A DNA stretch of 64,000 bases, taken from Pomacea canaliculata. Its lineage: Eukaryota > Mollusca > Gastropoda > Architaenioglossa > Ampullariidae. Positions 33,273 to 44,518 of this stretch are shown here, piece by piece. The stretch spans positions 10,403,807-10,467,806 of the forward strand of contig NC_037601.1 of assembly GCF_003073045.1 (NCBI RefSeq). The letters are read 5' to 3'. Position numbers and translations under genes: made by a program. The notes below the pieces were generated by a model, which worked only from the letters and a program-made list of their open reading frames with translations, was not told the DNA's origin and did not search any database. How positions within the stretch are numbered: position 1 is the first letter of the stretch; each line of letters begins with the position of its first letter.

Positions 33273-34430
33273 ATGATAAAAAAAAGAAAACAGGTAACCA
33301 GCACTAGCGAAAGCATTGTGAACACGTCTGCTCAGAAAACTGGAGAATTGGAAGGAAGAGAGAGAAGACAACGAGAGAGGGCAAACAGTGTCAGTCAAAC
33401 ATGTCGATCTCAGTCGAGTGACCGACAAACCCTCCTGACCCAAGTTTTCCCGGCTGCCAACATTACAAACAGTGAAATAGCAGACCGACTGGGGAAGTTA
33501 CAAAGAGTTACAGAAGTTCTGTGCAAGCAAGTGGAGGACAGACATCGCTCACTAAAATAACATATAGACACCAAAATTGAGTTCCTATCGAGCACTATCT
33601 TCGATCTAAGGAAAGAAAATGATGATTTAAAAAAAATAATAGAAGATCTTGAAATGCAAATGTTAGAAATGAAAGAAGAAATCACTGGGCTAACCTCACT
33701 GACAAAAGAGCAGCAAGAAGAAATAAACAATCTAGAACAATACTCGCGAAGAGACTCTGTGAGGATACATGGCCTCCCGGATAACGGCAGGGAGGAAACA
33801 AGTTGGGATTGTGAGCAAAAATTCCTTAAAGTTGTCAATATTACTCTTGGTCTGCCAGACATCAACACTCACAATATCTCAGCGCTGCATAGAGTGGGGA
33901 GACTCCAGCAAGGCAAACCGAGACCGGTGATAGTAAAATTTGTCTCCAGAAAAGACAAGGAACAAGTCATCAAAGCGCGCTGCCGATTGAAGGGATCAGG
34001 AATCGTAATATCTGAGGATCTTACACATTTAAACATCCAAAGACTTAATCGTCTCAAACAACAAGAAGGAGTGGTTGACTCATGGTCGGCAGCAGGAGAT
34101 AGGCTGTTTGCAAAACTTCGAGATTCCAGTGTGGTAGAAATAAAAAGTGGAGACACGAGTCCCATAGACAGGAAGCTGAGTTACACAACGAACAAAGAAG
34201 TCAACACCAAAGGAGGAGCGAGGGCAACCCGCAACGCTTTCCTCGGGATACCCTTCAGAGGCAGCATGTTCACCGGCCGCAAATTCATCAGCAGCCGACC
34301 CATAAAGAAAAAGCTCAGCAGGGACTGTCAACACCTCCCTCTCAGCTCTCAAGATCCAGCCATTCTACCCCAACTACACCTACATCAGCCGCGGAAGCAG
34401 TTTCGCCCCAACCAGATCAACAAACCGTGA
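33273..34430 (+). pseudogene. LINE ORF1 protein (coiled coil plus RNA-binding domain)
   Basis: A single frame of 385 codons broken only by a TAA at 33558-33560. The N-terminus is basic and rich in Arg/Glu. The middle is a heptad-like coiled coil (KENDDLKKIIEDLEMQMLEM and on to NNLEQYSRRDSVRIHGLPD). The RRM-like segment continues with VIVKFVSRKDKEQVIKARC and ISEDLTHLNIQRLNRLKQ. The order E-Q-Y-S-R-R, I-x-G-L-P, V-I-V-K-F identifies the L1-type ORF1 RNA chaperone, which coats LINE RNA. An earlier ATG at 33251 is out of frame. The C-terminus is basic and Pro-rich. Confidence 0.82.
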
Positions 34431-35266
34431 ATGAAGTGGCTGAGGTGTGCAGGGGATGAGCAAGTGTGTATATAAAGGATATTACTTGTGCAAAAAACAA
34501 TTCTATTTCTCAACACCAGCTTACTGGTAAGTGCATCAACATTAATGTGCACACCCTTATTTGAGATACGCCTTCAGATTTCCTTTCCTTGCTTCCAATG
34601 AAATATGGTTAAAATGTGGCTATTCCTTGTAAAATATTCTACTGGGGAAGGTATGCACACACCCAGATACATATAACGATTAATTGTTAAAATTTGGCCA
34701 ACCAATGTGGTAGACATGATTTGTAAAAATGCATGTACTTAAACCTGAAGCTATTTGTATTAGATTCTTCCAATATTTAGAAATTTCCACCACCAGTGCC
34801 AGCAAACATGATCACCGCCTATGGCAATTAACGGTGACTATGATAAGATATGCCAACCCAATAATAAGGAACTGTCTGTTTATTGTGCTTGTTTGTTTAT
34901 TTTTTGTTCATATTTTTTGCAATGTTTTTTGTGCTTTTTGTCTGAGTTCTTGTCAAGCTGGTTTTTTGTCGTGCCTGGGCTTGCCCCACATATGTCTTTA
35001 TGGATAAGCTTTTTTATTATAAGTTTACTCACTAATATTCATATTTCATCCTTGTTGCATTATATGGTGTCACTTTTGGTAGATATAGTTAGCCACTGCT
35101 GTATACTGTATTATTTTACACCTTCTAATCATAATATGAATTTTAGAGCAGGCTTGCAGAAACAGTTAGTAGAGGCAGAACAAAAAGCACAAAAAGGGAG
35201 CTTATATTGGTTTAAGTACCTATTAGTTTTAGCTGCTGCTAATTGTACCTTTCTATTCACTCCAAT

Positions 35267-38200
35267 ATGAGTACAGACTTACAACTCACTTTTGCATCAA
35301 TGAATTGTCAGGGACTAGGGGACATGCGAAAAAGGAGAGATGTGTTTCATTATTTACGGAATAAGTCTTATTCAATCTACCTGTTACAGGACACACACTT
35401 CGAACATAAACAGGAAAAAATGATTGCCGCAGAATGGGGTCACTCCTGCATATTCGCATCATATACTTCTGCCTCCAGGGGGGTAGCAATTCTATTTAAT
35501 AATAACTTTGAATTTTCAATTAAAAAAGTTTATAAAGATAATGGAGGAAATTATGTGATGGCAGTGATAAAAACATTAAAGAAAGAGTTTTTAATTGGTA
35601 GTATTTATGGGCCAAATGAAGACGACCCAAAATTCTACTCTCAGTTAGAAAAATATGTTAAACAGATAGGAGTAGAAAATATTGTTATTGGAGGAGATTG
35701 GAACATTGTTTTGAACTTTCAACTTGACTGTCATAATTACAAACATAACATAATGTTAAAGGGCAAGAACAAGTTGATAAGATGATGACAAACATGGATC
35801 TAGTAGACATATGGCGTGAACTAAACCCAGAAGCACTAAGATATACTTTGCGTAGGAAAAGACCATCCCAACAGAGCAGATTAGATTTTTTTCCTTATGT
35901 CAGATTCGCTCTCAAATTTGGTCATGGATGCAAATATTACTCCGGGCTACCGTACGGACCATTCACTGATTACTTTGTCATTAGCTACAGAACAAGAGGA
36001 AAGGAGATTTAATCTATGGAAGCTAAACTCTTCACATCTGAAGGACAAAGACTATCTAACCCAAATAAACACTGTCATTAAAGAAGTGACAGAAGAGTAC
36101 TCAGTGTTCCCATATGACAGGGAGAATTTAGCAAATATTCACCCAATGGAAATACAGTTTGTAGTGTCTGATCAAACATTTCTAGATACTATGCTAATGA
36201 AAATTAGAATGAAAACAATGACCTACTCTAGCAAGAAAAAGAAAAGAAATAATGATAAAGAAAAAATATTAGAAAAAGAAATTACACGGTTAGAAATTAA
36301 AGATAAGTTGAAAGAAGAAGAAGTCCTTGAACTTGAAAAGAATAAAAGTGAACTCATTAGTTTAAGAGAAAAAAGAATGGAGGGTGTACTGATTCGCTCC
36401 AGGGCAAAGTGGATAGCAGAAGGAGAGAAAGTAAGTAATTATTTCTGTTCACTGGAAAAACGTAATTATGTAAGTAAGCAAATTCGGAAATTACAGAAGC
36501 AAAATGGGGAAAGTATTAGAAAAACTGAAGAAATAAGAGCAGAAGTGCGAGAATTCTTTCCCTACCTGTACTCAGAGAGAGCTGTTCAGGACTTTAGCTT
36601 TACTAATATCCAAGAAGATATACCAAAACTTACACAACTTGAACTCAATCTGTTGGATGGAAATATCACTTTAGAAGAAGCGAGCCAGGCAGTTAAAAAT
36701 ATGGGTAATGGGAAAAGCCCAGGGAGTGATGGATTCACTGTGGAATTTTTTAAGGTCTTTTGGAAACAACTTGGACCTTTCATTGTTAGATCTCTAAATG
36801 AAGGTTATAGTAAGGGTGAATTATCCTCTACACAAAAAGAAGGTGTAATCATATGCATTCCCAAAGTAGATAAACCTAGAGACCAAATTAAAAACTGGAG
36901 ACCAATTACATTACTAAATGTGGTATATAAGATTGGCTCAACATGCATTGCAAACAGAATGAAAAAAGTTTTATCATCCCTAATTCATGAAGACCAATCT
37001 GGTTTTGTCCGCGGGAGATACTTAGGGGATAATGTTAGGCTGATATACGATTTGATTGAACATTTGGATAAAAATAAAGAACCTGGTTTGTTGGTATGTC
37101 TTGATTTTGAAAAAACGTTCGATAGTATCAGCTGGAGCTTCATGCTGAAAGTTTGGAATTTTTTTGGTTTTAGTTCACAGTTTTGTAAGTGGATAAGCAC
37201 TTTCTACACAAATATCAAGTCTAGTGTGTCAGTTAATGGCACATTGTCTGAATGGTTCTATGTTAGAAGAGGATGCCGTCAGGGGGACCCAATTTCGCCT
37301 TATATATTCATCTTATGTGTAGAAATTCTAGCTATTATGATTAGAAAAAATACATACCTAAAAGGTATAAAAATTCAAAATAGCGAAACAAAAATTGTAC
37401 AATATGCAGATGACACAGAATTGACTTTAGAGGGTGATAAACAGTCTTTTGAAGAATCAATGAATACATTAAAATTGTTCGAAAAAATATCTGGTTTAGT
37501 TCTGAACACTGAAAAATCAAGTGCAATATGGCTGGGAAGCAAAGCAAATTCATCAGCTAAGTATTTACCCCATTTACAGATGCAGTGGAACCCAGGAGAG
37601 TTCAAAATTCTTGGTATTTGGTTTACTAATAATCTAAAAGCATGTATAAAGTTAAATTATGATAGTAAGCTAGCCGAAATTAGAACATTGTACAAGATTT
37701 GGCTGAAAAGACAGTTAACTCCATTAGGAAGAGTAGCAATACTCAAGTCCTTAATCTTGTCAAAGTTAACACACTTGTGGTTATTGCTGCCAAATCCCCC
37801 AGATCATATTGTTAACAACATTCAAAAATCTATATTTCAGTTTGTGTGGGGTGGAAAAAAGGATAAAATTAGCAGAAAAGTGTCTATTAAAAAAGTATAT
37901 AATGGGGGGGATTGACATACCTGATGTTAGAACTTATATGAATGCCTTAAAACTAACATGGTTGTGGAACATAAAGAAAACCAGTCATAGTTGGAAAATG
38001 ATTATTATGTCCTCACATAAAATGTTAAATTACCTAGACAAACTTGGCCCAGCAGTTGGCTCTTTTGTAACTGTAAATAGTTTCTGGACGGATGTTTTAA
38101 AAGCGTACGAGATATTTGGAGAAAGTTTGTGTGTAAACATATTGAAGAGATTATATCAGAGCCTATTTTTTGTAACAATAAAATTAAGATTGAGAATAAA

Positions 38201-39067
38201 CCATTTCTGTATAGAAGTTGGGTAGACAAAGGGATATATTTAATTAAACACTTGCTGGATGAAAGAGGAAATTTTCTATCATGTCAAGATGTTAAAAGGA
38301 TATATGATGTAAACATTAATTTTGTCTCTCTAAATGGTTGCATAGATGCCATAAAGGAATATATGCATCAAGACAGAGAGAATGCAACTGATCCATCACC
38401 GCTGGCCTATGATACAAATAAAACTCTTAGTGTAATTCAATCTATACAGAAAGGTGCAAGACTGTATTATAATAACATGGTAACTAATACACATGTGCCT
38501 AACTGTTGCTCAAAATGGGATACAAGACTAAATAGAAATGTAGATTGGCACATTATCTTCAGGAAAGTAGCCAAGATTAAAGATATTAAATTAAAATGGC
38601 TCCAAATCAGAGTCTTGCATAGAATACTGGGGACAAAAATAGCTTTATTTAATATGGGTCTAAAAATTGATGATTTTTGTAACTACTGTAGATGTGAAAA
38701 AGAAAACATTCAACATATTTTTTGGAAATGTGTTCAAGATTTCTGGCAAAACTTTCAAAATTATGTGTCAAATAAATGTGGGATTATGACAAGGATGATA
38801 TTAAGTGAACACCTGGTTTTATTTGGATGCAGTAAAAACTTTAAGACAGATGATGTACTGGATTTAATCTTTCTACTTGCTAAATTATACATATACTCTT
38901 GCAGATTCAAAAAAACCACACCTCAGTTGCAACCATTCATTCAGATACTACAATATAGATATAAAATTGAAATTTTTAATGCACGCCTGGAAATGAAAGA
39001 AGAAAAAGTTGTACAACTTTGGCTACCTTATATGCAACTTATTGACCAAAACTTAAGCAGTGACTAG
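35267..39067 (+). pseudogene. LINE ORF2: endonuclease and reverse transcriptase
   Basis: Endonuclease: SMNCQGLGDMRKR, LLQDTHF, IGGDWN and YRTDHSLI. Reverse transcriptase: NGKSPGSDGFTVEFFKVFWK, NWRPITLLNVVYKI, QSGFVRGRYLGDN, LDFEKTFDSISW, RQGDPISPYIF and the active-site YADDTE (Y-A-D-D). A thumb region (KINxEKS-like LNTEKSSAIWLG) and a Cys-rich C-terminus (FCNYCRCEKENIQHIFWKC) follow. This is the L1/Tx1 clade. The frame changes near 35760 and returns near 35890; it changes again at a run of seven G (37905-37911) and returns near 38150. All catalytic motifs are visible. The start at 35267 is chosen because homology begins there. Confidence 0.85.
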
Positions 39068-39074
39068 ACTTTCA

Positions 39075-39406
39075 TACTTGTTGACATACACTACCTTATA
39101 TGTCTTTTATATTGTTATATATGGTATAGTGCAATGGAGTGAATGGCGTAAACATAGAATATGCCATATGATTAATAGGTAAATGAAGAATAAATGTTTA
39201 TATAGGGGGAAAAAAAGGCTAGTTGTTAGATACTAGATAGTGTATTGAAATTACTTTAAATCGGTCCTGCACAAAATGTTGGGGACAAAAATGTCTGGCA
39301 CTATTTCATGTTTGTGATATTGTTATGTATGCTCGTTATAATTCAAGGAATATGATTTGGATGATTTTGTAATGTAATGTGTTAATGGAAAATAAATGTT
39401 TATATA
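39075..39406 (+). repeat. Doubled 3' terminus of the LINE
   Basis: AATAAATGTTTATATA occurs at 39189-39204 and again at 39391-39406, immediately before the tail. The preceding 100 bases are also partly alike (GATATTGTTATxTATG and GAATATG-CATATGATT versus GAATATGATTTGGATG). The 3' end is thus present twice, about 200 bp apart. Confidence 0.65.
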
Positions 39407-39598
39407 AAAAAAACAACAAACAAACAAACAAAAAAAAAAACATTGATTTATTCATGAATGATTCTCAGAACATCTGACATAAAGTGTAATGAAAACTTTG
39501 AACAACATAAATCATATATCGTTGATGGCAGCTAGAGAACACAGAAAGACACAAGAGCTAAATACATTTTCAGAAATGGTAGAAGAAGTACTCGTATA

Positions 39599-39682
39599 CA
39601 GTCGGACCTCGATAAGTCGAATTCAAACGGACCCAAGCAAAAATTCGACTTACAGAGTTTTCGAGTTAGGGAAAATGTAAAT
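39599..39682 (+). mobile_element. Mariner-type MITE, left half
   Basis: TA then CAGTCGGACCTCGATAAGTC, GACCCAAGCAAAAATTCGAC and TTTTCGAGTTAGGGAAAATG. It is the same family as the copies at 10084 and 11244. The right half is absent. Confidence 0.75.
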
Positions 39683-39727
39683 AAATGCGGCAATTTAAAT
39701 TTGAAATTCATAGTACAGAGTGATTTT

Positions 39728-39832
39728 TAGGCCTTGGTGGTCCGCCATATTTTTTACTTAGGCTTTGGTGGTCCGCCATAGTTTTTACTTAAGTAAAGTG
39801 GTCCGCGGTCCGAAAAACTTTGAGAAACACTG
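39728..39832. mobile_element. hAT MITE, right half with small tandem repeat
   Basis: Matches the right half of the element at 15582-15779 (GTGGTCCGCGGTCCGAAAxA, CTTTGAGAAxCACTG). The unit GGCxTTGGTGGTCCGCCATA-TTTTTACTTA is present twice with a period of about 36 bp. The left half is missing. Confidence 0.75.
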
Positions 39833-40246
39833 CTCTAGAAGTGTACATTCCGCAGACATCGTTGGTGACGTGGATATTCTTGTTCTCTCTCTCTCTGAAA
39901 GTATTCGTTTAACTAATTTACGTTTTACAGACTATTTCGAATTATGGTTTTCATTTTCGTTGGGCAGCGTCAGCGATGAGCCTATATACCTTTTTTGTTA
40001 TTGTTGATGTTAGTGTTGTTGTTGGCTGTGTGGGGTTTCTGTCAGCAAAATTACATTGCTTTGTGGAGAGGTGCCGAATAATGACAGTGAGAAGGTTAGC
40101 AAATATGCTTTAGTTTTAATTAAAGAAAGTCACTCTAACCGCATACTTTATGTTCTTCGTAAAATAATTCAAGAGTTTCACTTGTTCTTCCACTGCTTTC
40201 TTCCACGTTCTATGCATGCATATGTTGGAAAGTACATATGTTTCAG

Positions 40247-40493
40247 GTAGCGGTGCTTATTACAGAGTTTACAGACGGTAAATCTCAAGACGCGAAGGAC
40301 ACAGAGACTGCAGCAAGACAACTGAAGTCGAACAGTGACGTCTTGCTACTAGTTGTTGGGGTGGGCGACCTGATCGATGAAAACGAACTGCATAAGACTG
40401 CTTCCCAACCTTCGTGTACACACGTTTTCAAAGTGGCCAGCTACGATCAGATAGAGGAAATTGGAGAAACTATTCAACACCTAACTTGCCGGG
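40247..40493 (+). CDS. von Willebrand factor A-domain exon
   Basis: Starts after TTTCAG in phase 0 and ends CGGG/GTAGGC with one base of the next codon. Translation starts VAVLITEFTDGKSQDAKDTE, with LLLVVGVGDLIDENELHK, HVFKVASYDQIEEIGETI and a C-terminal LTC. The order TDGxS, GVG-x-x-x-E-L, HVF-V, I-x-x-x-I-C is the second half of a vWA domain as found in matrilin, collagen VI/XII or secreted vWA proteins, where it binds extracellular ligands. The MIDAS motif DxSxS would be in the previous exon, which I did not find. The frame is intact. No other exon of the gene is recognised, so it may be part of an interleaved gene or an orphan copy. Confidence 0.65.
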
Positions 40494-41212
40494 GTAGGCA
40501 GCACTTTTATCTTTATTTTATCAAGTGTTTCCTAGACCTTCTCTTTATTTAAAGATCATTACATTCATGTCATCAAATATACATAGCACCATTGATTCAA
40601 TGTTCTTTTTATATATATATAATCATCGGGTTTTCACTTTCAAATGGACTAAAATGTTCTGAATGAGTTCACCAGATGAGGTCACTTAATCGAATTGTCT
40701 TTGCCATTTGAAATAACACTGCTTTGTCTGATGACAGCGCCACTCATTTTGTCGATGAACTCTACTGCTTCCTGTACATTTGGTAACTGCCCTCCGTATG
40801 CCATTCCCCGTCACAAGTTCTGGTGGAACCATCAAGGTTAACATCTACCTGAATACTATAACTAGTTCATCTGGCAGTTTTGTAAATGTGATGGGAGTTC
40901 TGCCGCTCATGCCATTTAAACTTTTCTTGCTATCATTGCTTTGTTATTCTAAATATTTAAACTGATTTCTTACAAATGTAATTATTAATGGCACCTTTGG
41001 CATTGTTGCAAATTAGAGGGAAGATTTATTACTTTAGTGACTCTAGGTCAAGTCCGTGGATGGTAAACTTGGCTATGAGATTGATTGTTTTATTGGAAAA
41101 CCAGTGTCTGTTCGTGTCACCAAATGTTTTCTACTTTTTAAATGCCGTTAATTATATGAAAATAACATGTTTTTAATAAGAGTATTACGTCTTACCAACT
41201 CTTGCTTCATTA

Positions 41213-41507
41213 ATTTGGCCTCCCGGTCACGCTAGCACGCAAAATAGCTGATAGAACTTTTCCACTTCGTCGTCTTCGTGGATGAAAGTCAAAGCGTGTG
41301 CTTGGACAACGGTAACCTTGTGGGGCAGGAGAAGTGGGCATACAGCTGACAGCGGGTCCGATCACTTTTTTGTTACGTGCTCGTGTTTCTTTCTCATAGT
41401 ACCTTCTGTTCGACCCTCTTGGTCTTAGTCCATTGTTATTTTCCCAAAGTTTGGCAAGTCTCACAAATTTTGGCTCATTGATCAGCTCTGCCACCTTGAA
41501 TGGATAC
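41213..41507 (-). CDS. Putative exon of unknown gene
   Basis: On minus an acceptor-like CGCAG/G at 41507 is followed by a 98-codon frame: YPFKVAELINEPKFVRLAKL, WENNNGLRPRGSNRRYYEKE, then a basic Arg-rich end and TAA. No family recognised. The acceptor and its upstream intron are duplicated at 42202-42239. It could be the last exon of a minus-strand gene or a decayed one. Confidence 0.35.
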
Positions 41508-42239
41508 CTGCGCATTACAAATGGACATCATCATTACACTAAATTCCCCGCAGCACTGTGTCAAAAACCTGCTGCGATATATATTTATTTTTTTTTTTTA
41601 AGCTAGGAAGGGGATAGGGAAAAGTAATTGGATGGGGGTTAGGGTTTGAAAGACACCAATTACTGTGGCTGTCAGTGTCAACAGCCTGAGGCCTGCGCGC
41701 CATACAGGGATGGCCGGTCGGTCTTTGTTTTAATCAACTGGTGTTGATAGGTTGTTTAGTTCGAACAATGGAAAGAGTGTGATAGTGTTTTGGATGTGGT
41801 TGTGGTGTGACTGGGTTTTTCCTTGATGGGAGCTCCGCCAAACCCCCGAGACCGACTCACCGAACCTCATTGTTGTCGTCTGCTACAAGGTGAGAGTTAC
41901 TTCCCTTGCACTGAGTTTTTTTTTTTTTTCTCCTTACTGGGAAGAGTTCTGTTTCTAAGATGTTGACAGCGTGGTCAAAATCATCGTCTCAGAAACGGAA
42001 AGAAAGTGAGCACCCAAAGTAAAGTGAGCATAAGCTCATCACAGATGCTTGCACAGACTTCATGGCACATCTGTTTCTTTCAAACCAGTCTTAAACAACC
42101 ACGAAACACTTCTGTATATATTTTTTACTTTCCTGGTGTTTTATATATTTGTTCGCTTTACTTTTTCTTCTTTTGTTTTTTCTGCGCAATGAGCATTCTT
42201 CTGAATGGATACCTGCGCATTACAAATCGACATCATCAT
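41497..42239. repeat. 38-bp direct repeat flanking a 667-bp insert
   Basis: TGAATGGATACCTGCGCATT then ACAAATxGACATCATCAT occurs at 41497-41534 and 42202-42239 with one mismatch. Between the copies lies an insert with a T-run (about 41588-41600) and a hAT-family leader and gene start at 41870-42085. The repeat may be an unusually long target duplication or a local rearrangement. Confidence 0.75.
41960..42085 (+). pseudogene. hAT-related gene start, second copy
   Basis: Reads MLTAWSKSSSQKRKESEHPK before a stop, then SEHKLITDACTDFMAH. The leader (CTACAAGGTGAGAGTTACTT, CCCTTGCACTGAG, TACTGGGAAGAGTTCT) is the inverse counterpart of 30156-30250. Same family as 28380-28511. Confidence 0.6.
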
Positions 42240-43289
42240 CATCAGTTGTGCGACACATTGGGCATTGTGTCAGTGGTGAAGAACAGATAACACAGGAACA
42301 CATGTCCACAAGGCAGAAAAATGACCTCTCACTGCAACACACAAACATCATAAACACATTTTTTTCATTATACTGATCATTAAGTTATTTTTGATAAACC
42401 TAGATATATTATCCACATTCCTCAAATCTGGTGAAAATTCTTCTGTGTGCTCTCACCTTCACAGACATAAACACATGTGGGTGTGCACACACACTCTCTT
42501 TAAAAAAAACCAATTTAATAAAAAAATCAAGAAAAACTAGATTTTAGGATCCCTATATGTAGTGACAGTTATTGATCAATATTGAAAAGTGTAGCTTAAG
42601 TGCTAATGACTTACCAACATGTCTATTTTTTCTGGCAAATTTACTTGACAACATTTTGCAACATAAAAGAAAAAAAAATCATTCCAGTTCATCTATAATG
42701 AATACAACTGAATAGCAGTAGCAGACAATATTATTGCATGCTCCTTTGTTGTCTTTTCTAAATTGTGTGATACTTTACGCGTAAAATATTTATTGCACTC
42801 TTGAGATCTGTTTAATGCTCTTGATTTTTATTTAATGTCTTCACTTAATTATGTCTCTACTGTAACTCCATGGTGTGCCCATGGGTATATATGATGCTAT
42901 GAAGCTTAAATTTTCAAAATTATCGAGCAATAAATACTTCTATCCAGGCTTATGTTTGAACTTGCATTGATTTGAGCTCACTTTGAAAATACATGTAGAC
43001 ATCTTCTCTCTAAACAAAATATTCAGGACAGTCTGTTAATCAATCTGGAGAAGAGGTGTACTTCAGCCATGCTGACAACAAAGACCATGTATACCTTACA
43101 AACAATTTTCTACATATCTTTCATGCACTTTATTACAAAAAAGGTCCATACCTTATGCTACTCATGCTATTTATGAATGTCCACATGTGAACCCTTTATG
43201 TAACTGTTGCATTCCTTTACTTAAAAGCACTTTAGTATGTATATGTGTATGTATGAATGAAAACACACTTGTTCCCTCCCCGCTCTATA
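42240..43289. other. No recognisable gene
   Basis: AT-rich, probably intronic or intergenic. No coding segment for the expected LRSAM1 RING finger found on minus. Confidence 0.35.
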
Positions 43290-43720
43290 TAATCTAAATA
43301 ATTATAATAATAAATGCATAACTTGTAAAGCGCATACTCACACTCCAAAGGAGTATGCTCTTAAGAACAAGAATGAAACATGGACAGCATACGAGGGACA
43401 GGAAAACATATAAGCTATAAAAGAATAAACAATCATACTAAACAAAGAATAAAATCAAATACAGAAAACACAAAGAGGAACCAAATAACAAGAACAAGAG
43501 CTGAAGGTAACATGATATTGCAAAAGGAAGGATGTTCAGAAGGACTAGCATTGTGAAAAAGCTTGTTAATATAAATAAGTAGGAATTTATAAAGCGCAAT
43601 ATCTCAGCCAAAGGCAAACTTATTGTGCTGAACAAGATCACAAAATAGTAACAAAGATGTAGAACATATAAATGTTTGTTGCACTTCACGGGAATCGAAG
43701 TGGCGTGCCTCTCATTTCTG
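43290..43720 (-). mobile_element. L2-type LINE 3' end
   Basis: Read on minus, CTTTTGCAATATCATGTTAC through CAGCTCTTGTTCTTGTTATT, TGATTTTATTCTTTGTTTAG and GCTGTCCATGTTTCATTCTT to GCGCTTTACAAGTTATGCAT and an ATT-rich tail near 43300. This is collinear with 54680-54930 on plus. A second 3'-end-like sequence (GATATTGCGCTTTATAAATT) lies at about 43575-43620, directly upstream, so two tails are stacked. Confidence 0.7.
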
Positions 43721-43963
43721 ATGCCAGTGCTCTTAATCTGCTTCCCCAGCTTGTGAATGGCATTACATGGTGACTGGAGGAGAACTGGTGTGTTCAACAT
43801 AATATGATAGTTGGCAATAGACACCAAGGATGTGGCCAAAGATTAACCACATGTTAATAGCCACACATTATTATAATGCAATGAACCCCAAATCGCAAAA
43901 ACATATAGTGAAAGGTACAGAATATAAAGCCCAAGTCTCAGTAATAAGAATCCATGTAATAAC

Positions 43964-44095
43964 CTTTTTCAGATCTTCATCTCCTAGTTCCATAAAAATT
44001 TCTATGGTGATGCGGTATCGTGCAAACACTGGCAAATAGTCATCTGCTCCAGCAAGGATCAGTAGTTTTTTCACTGCTATCTCAAGATGGCTCTC
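43964..44095 (-). CDS. LRSAM1: LRSAM1 SAM-domain exon
   Basis: The exon runs from TTTTAG/GAG to AAG/GTTATT (a weak donor), 44 codons in phase 0. It reads ESHLEIAVKKLLILAGADDY, LPVFARYRITIEIFMELGDE, DLKK. Human LRSAM1 has a closely similar stretch around EHYLPIFAHHRLSLDLL and DLAKVGV, so this is the first part of the sterile alpha motif. LRSAM1 is a cytosolic E3 ubiquitin ligase; it ubiquitinates TSG101 in the ESCRT pathway and marks intracellular bacteria for autophagy (family knowledge). The next exon, finishing SAM, and the RING exon were not found to the left. Confidence 0.88.
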
Positions 44096-44518
44096 CTAAA
44101 ATAGAATAAAATGTAACATTAATAAGAAGATAACCCTTAGAGTATAATGAGCCATGATCGTGGCTTTGCCAGGGAAGCACGAGGAAGGCGATTTTCATTA
44201 CTTATATTGCAAAGTTCAAGCTTTCTCCTTTCTGAAAATGTATAGGTTTCTAGGTCTAATGTTTACCTGAAAGAAGAATTTTAAAACAAAACAAACATCA
44301 CAAACTGTCTTCTTCACAGTCTTCAGTTATTAGCCAGTCTTTACAATACTTATACGTTTATGAAGGTAAGAATGATACATACACAGTGAATATTGCCGTA
44401 ATGGGACAAAGCAGATTTCCTATAAAGTTAATGTAATGTTAACTGTTAAAATTACAGAGTATGCAAAAGTATGGTGTAAATAAAAAGGTAAAAATCATAT
44501 GTAGTAAAATTTCACAAC

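Larger units (their letters stand above)
32919..39440 (+). mobile_element. Near-complete L1/Tx1-type LINE, 6.5 kb
   Basis: CATTGATTT flanks both sides (32910-32918 and 39441-39449). The element starts GGCGGGGTGAGC, carries a 5' leader of about 330 bp, two open reading frames (33273-34430 and 35267-39067) separated by about 800 bp, a 3' untranslated region and an A-rich tail with CAAA units. The target duplication, G-rich start and tail show a full-length insertion by target-primed reverse transcription. Decay is slight: one stop in ORF1 and four frame changes in ORF2, paired so that the frame is restored each time. Confidence 0.9.

Noticed and set aside
33410-34352. Minus-strand frames opposite LINE ORF1
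   Set aside because: Antisense shadows; the plus strand carries the recognisable ORF1 protein.
40730-40830. Minus-strand text YGGQLPNVQEAVEFIDKMSG, slightly like a C-type lectin or an LRSAM1 exon
   Set aside because: No splice acceptor in frame, a stop just upstream, and no further lectin motifs; it also does not match the SAM-to-RING region of human LRSAM1.
43438-43839. 133-codon minus-strand hydrophobic frame resembling a membrane protein
   Set aside because: It lies over the 3' untranslated ends of L2-type LINEs, whose T-rich sequence gives hydrophobic translations.
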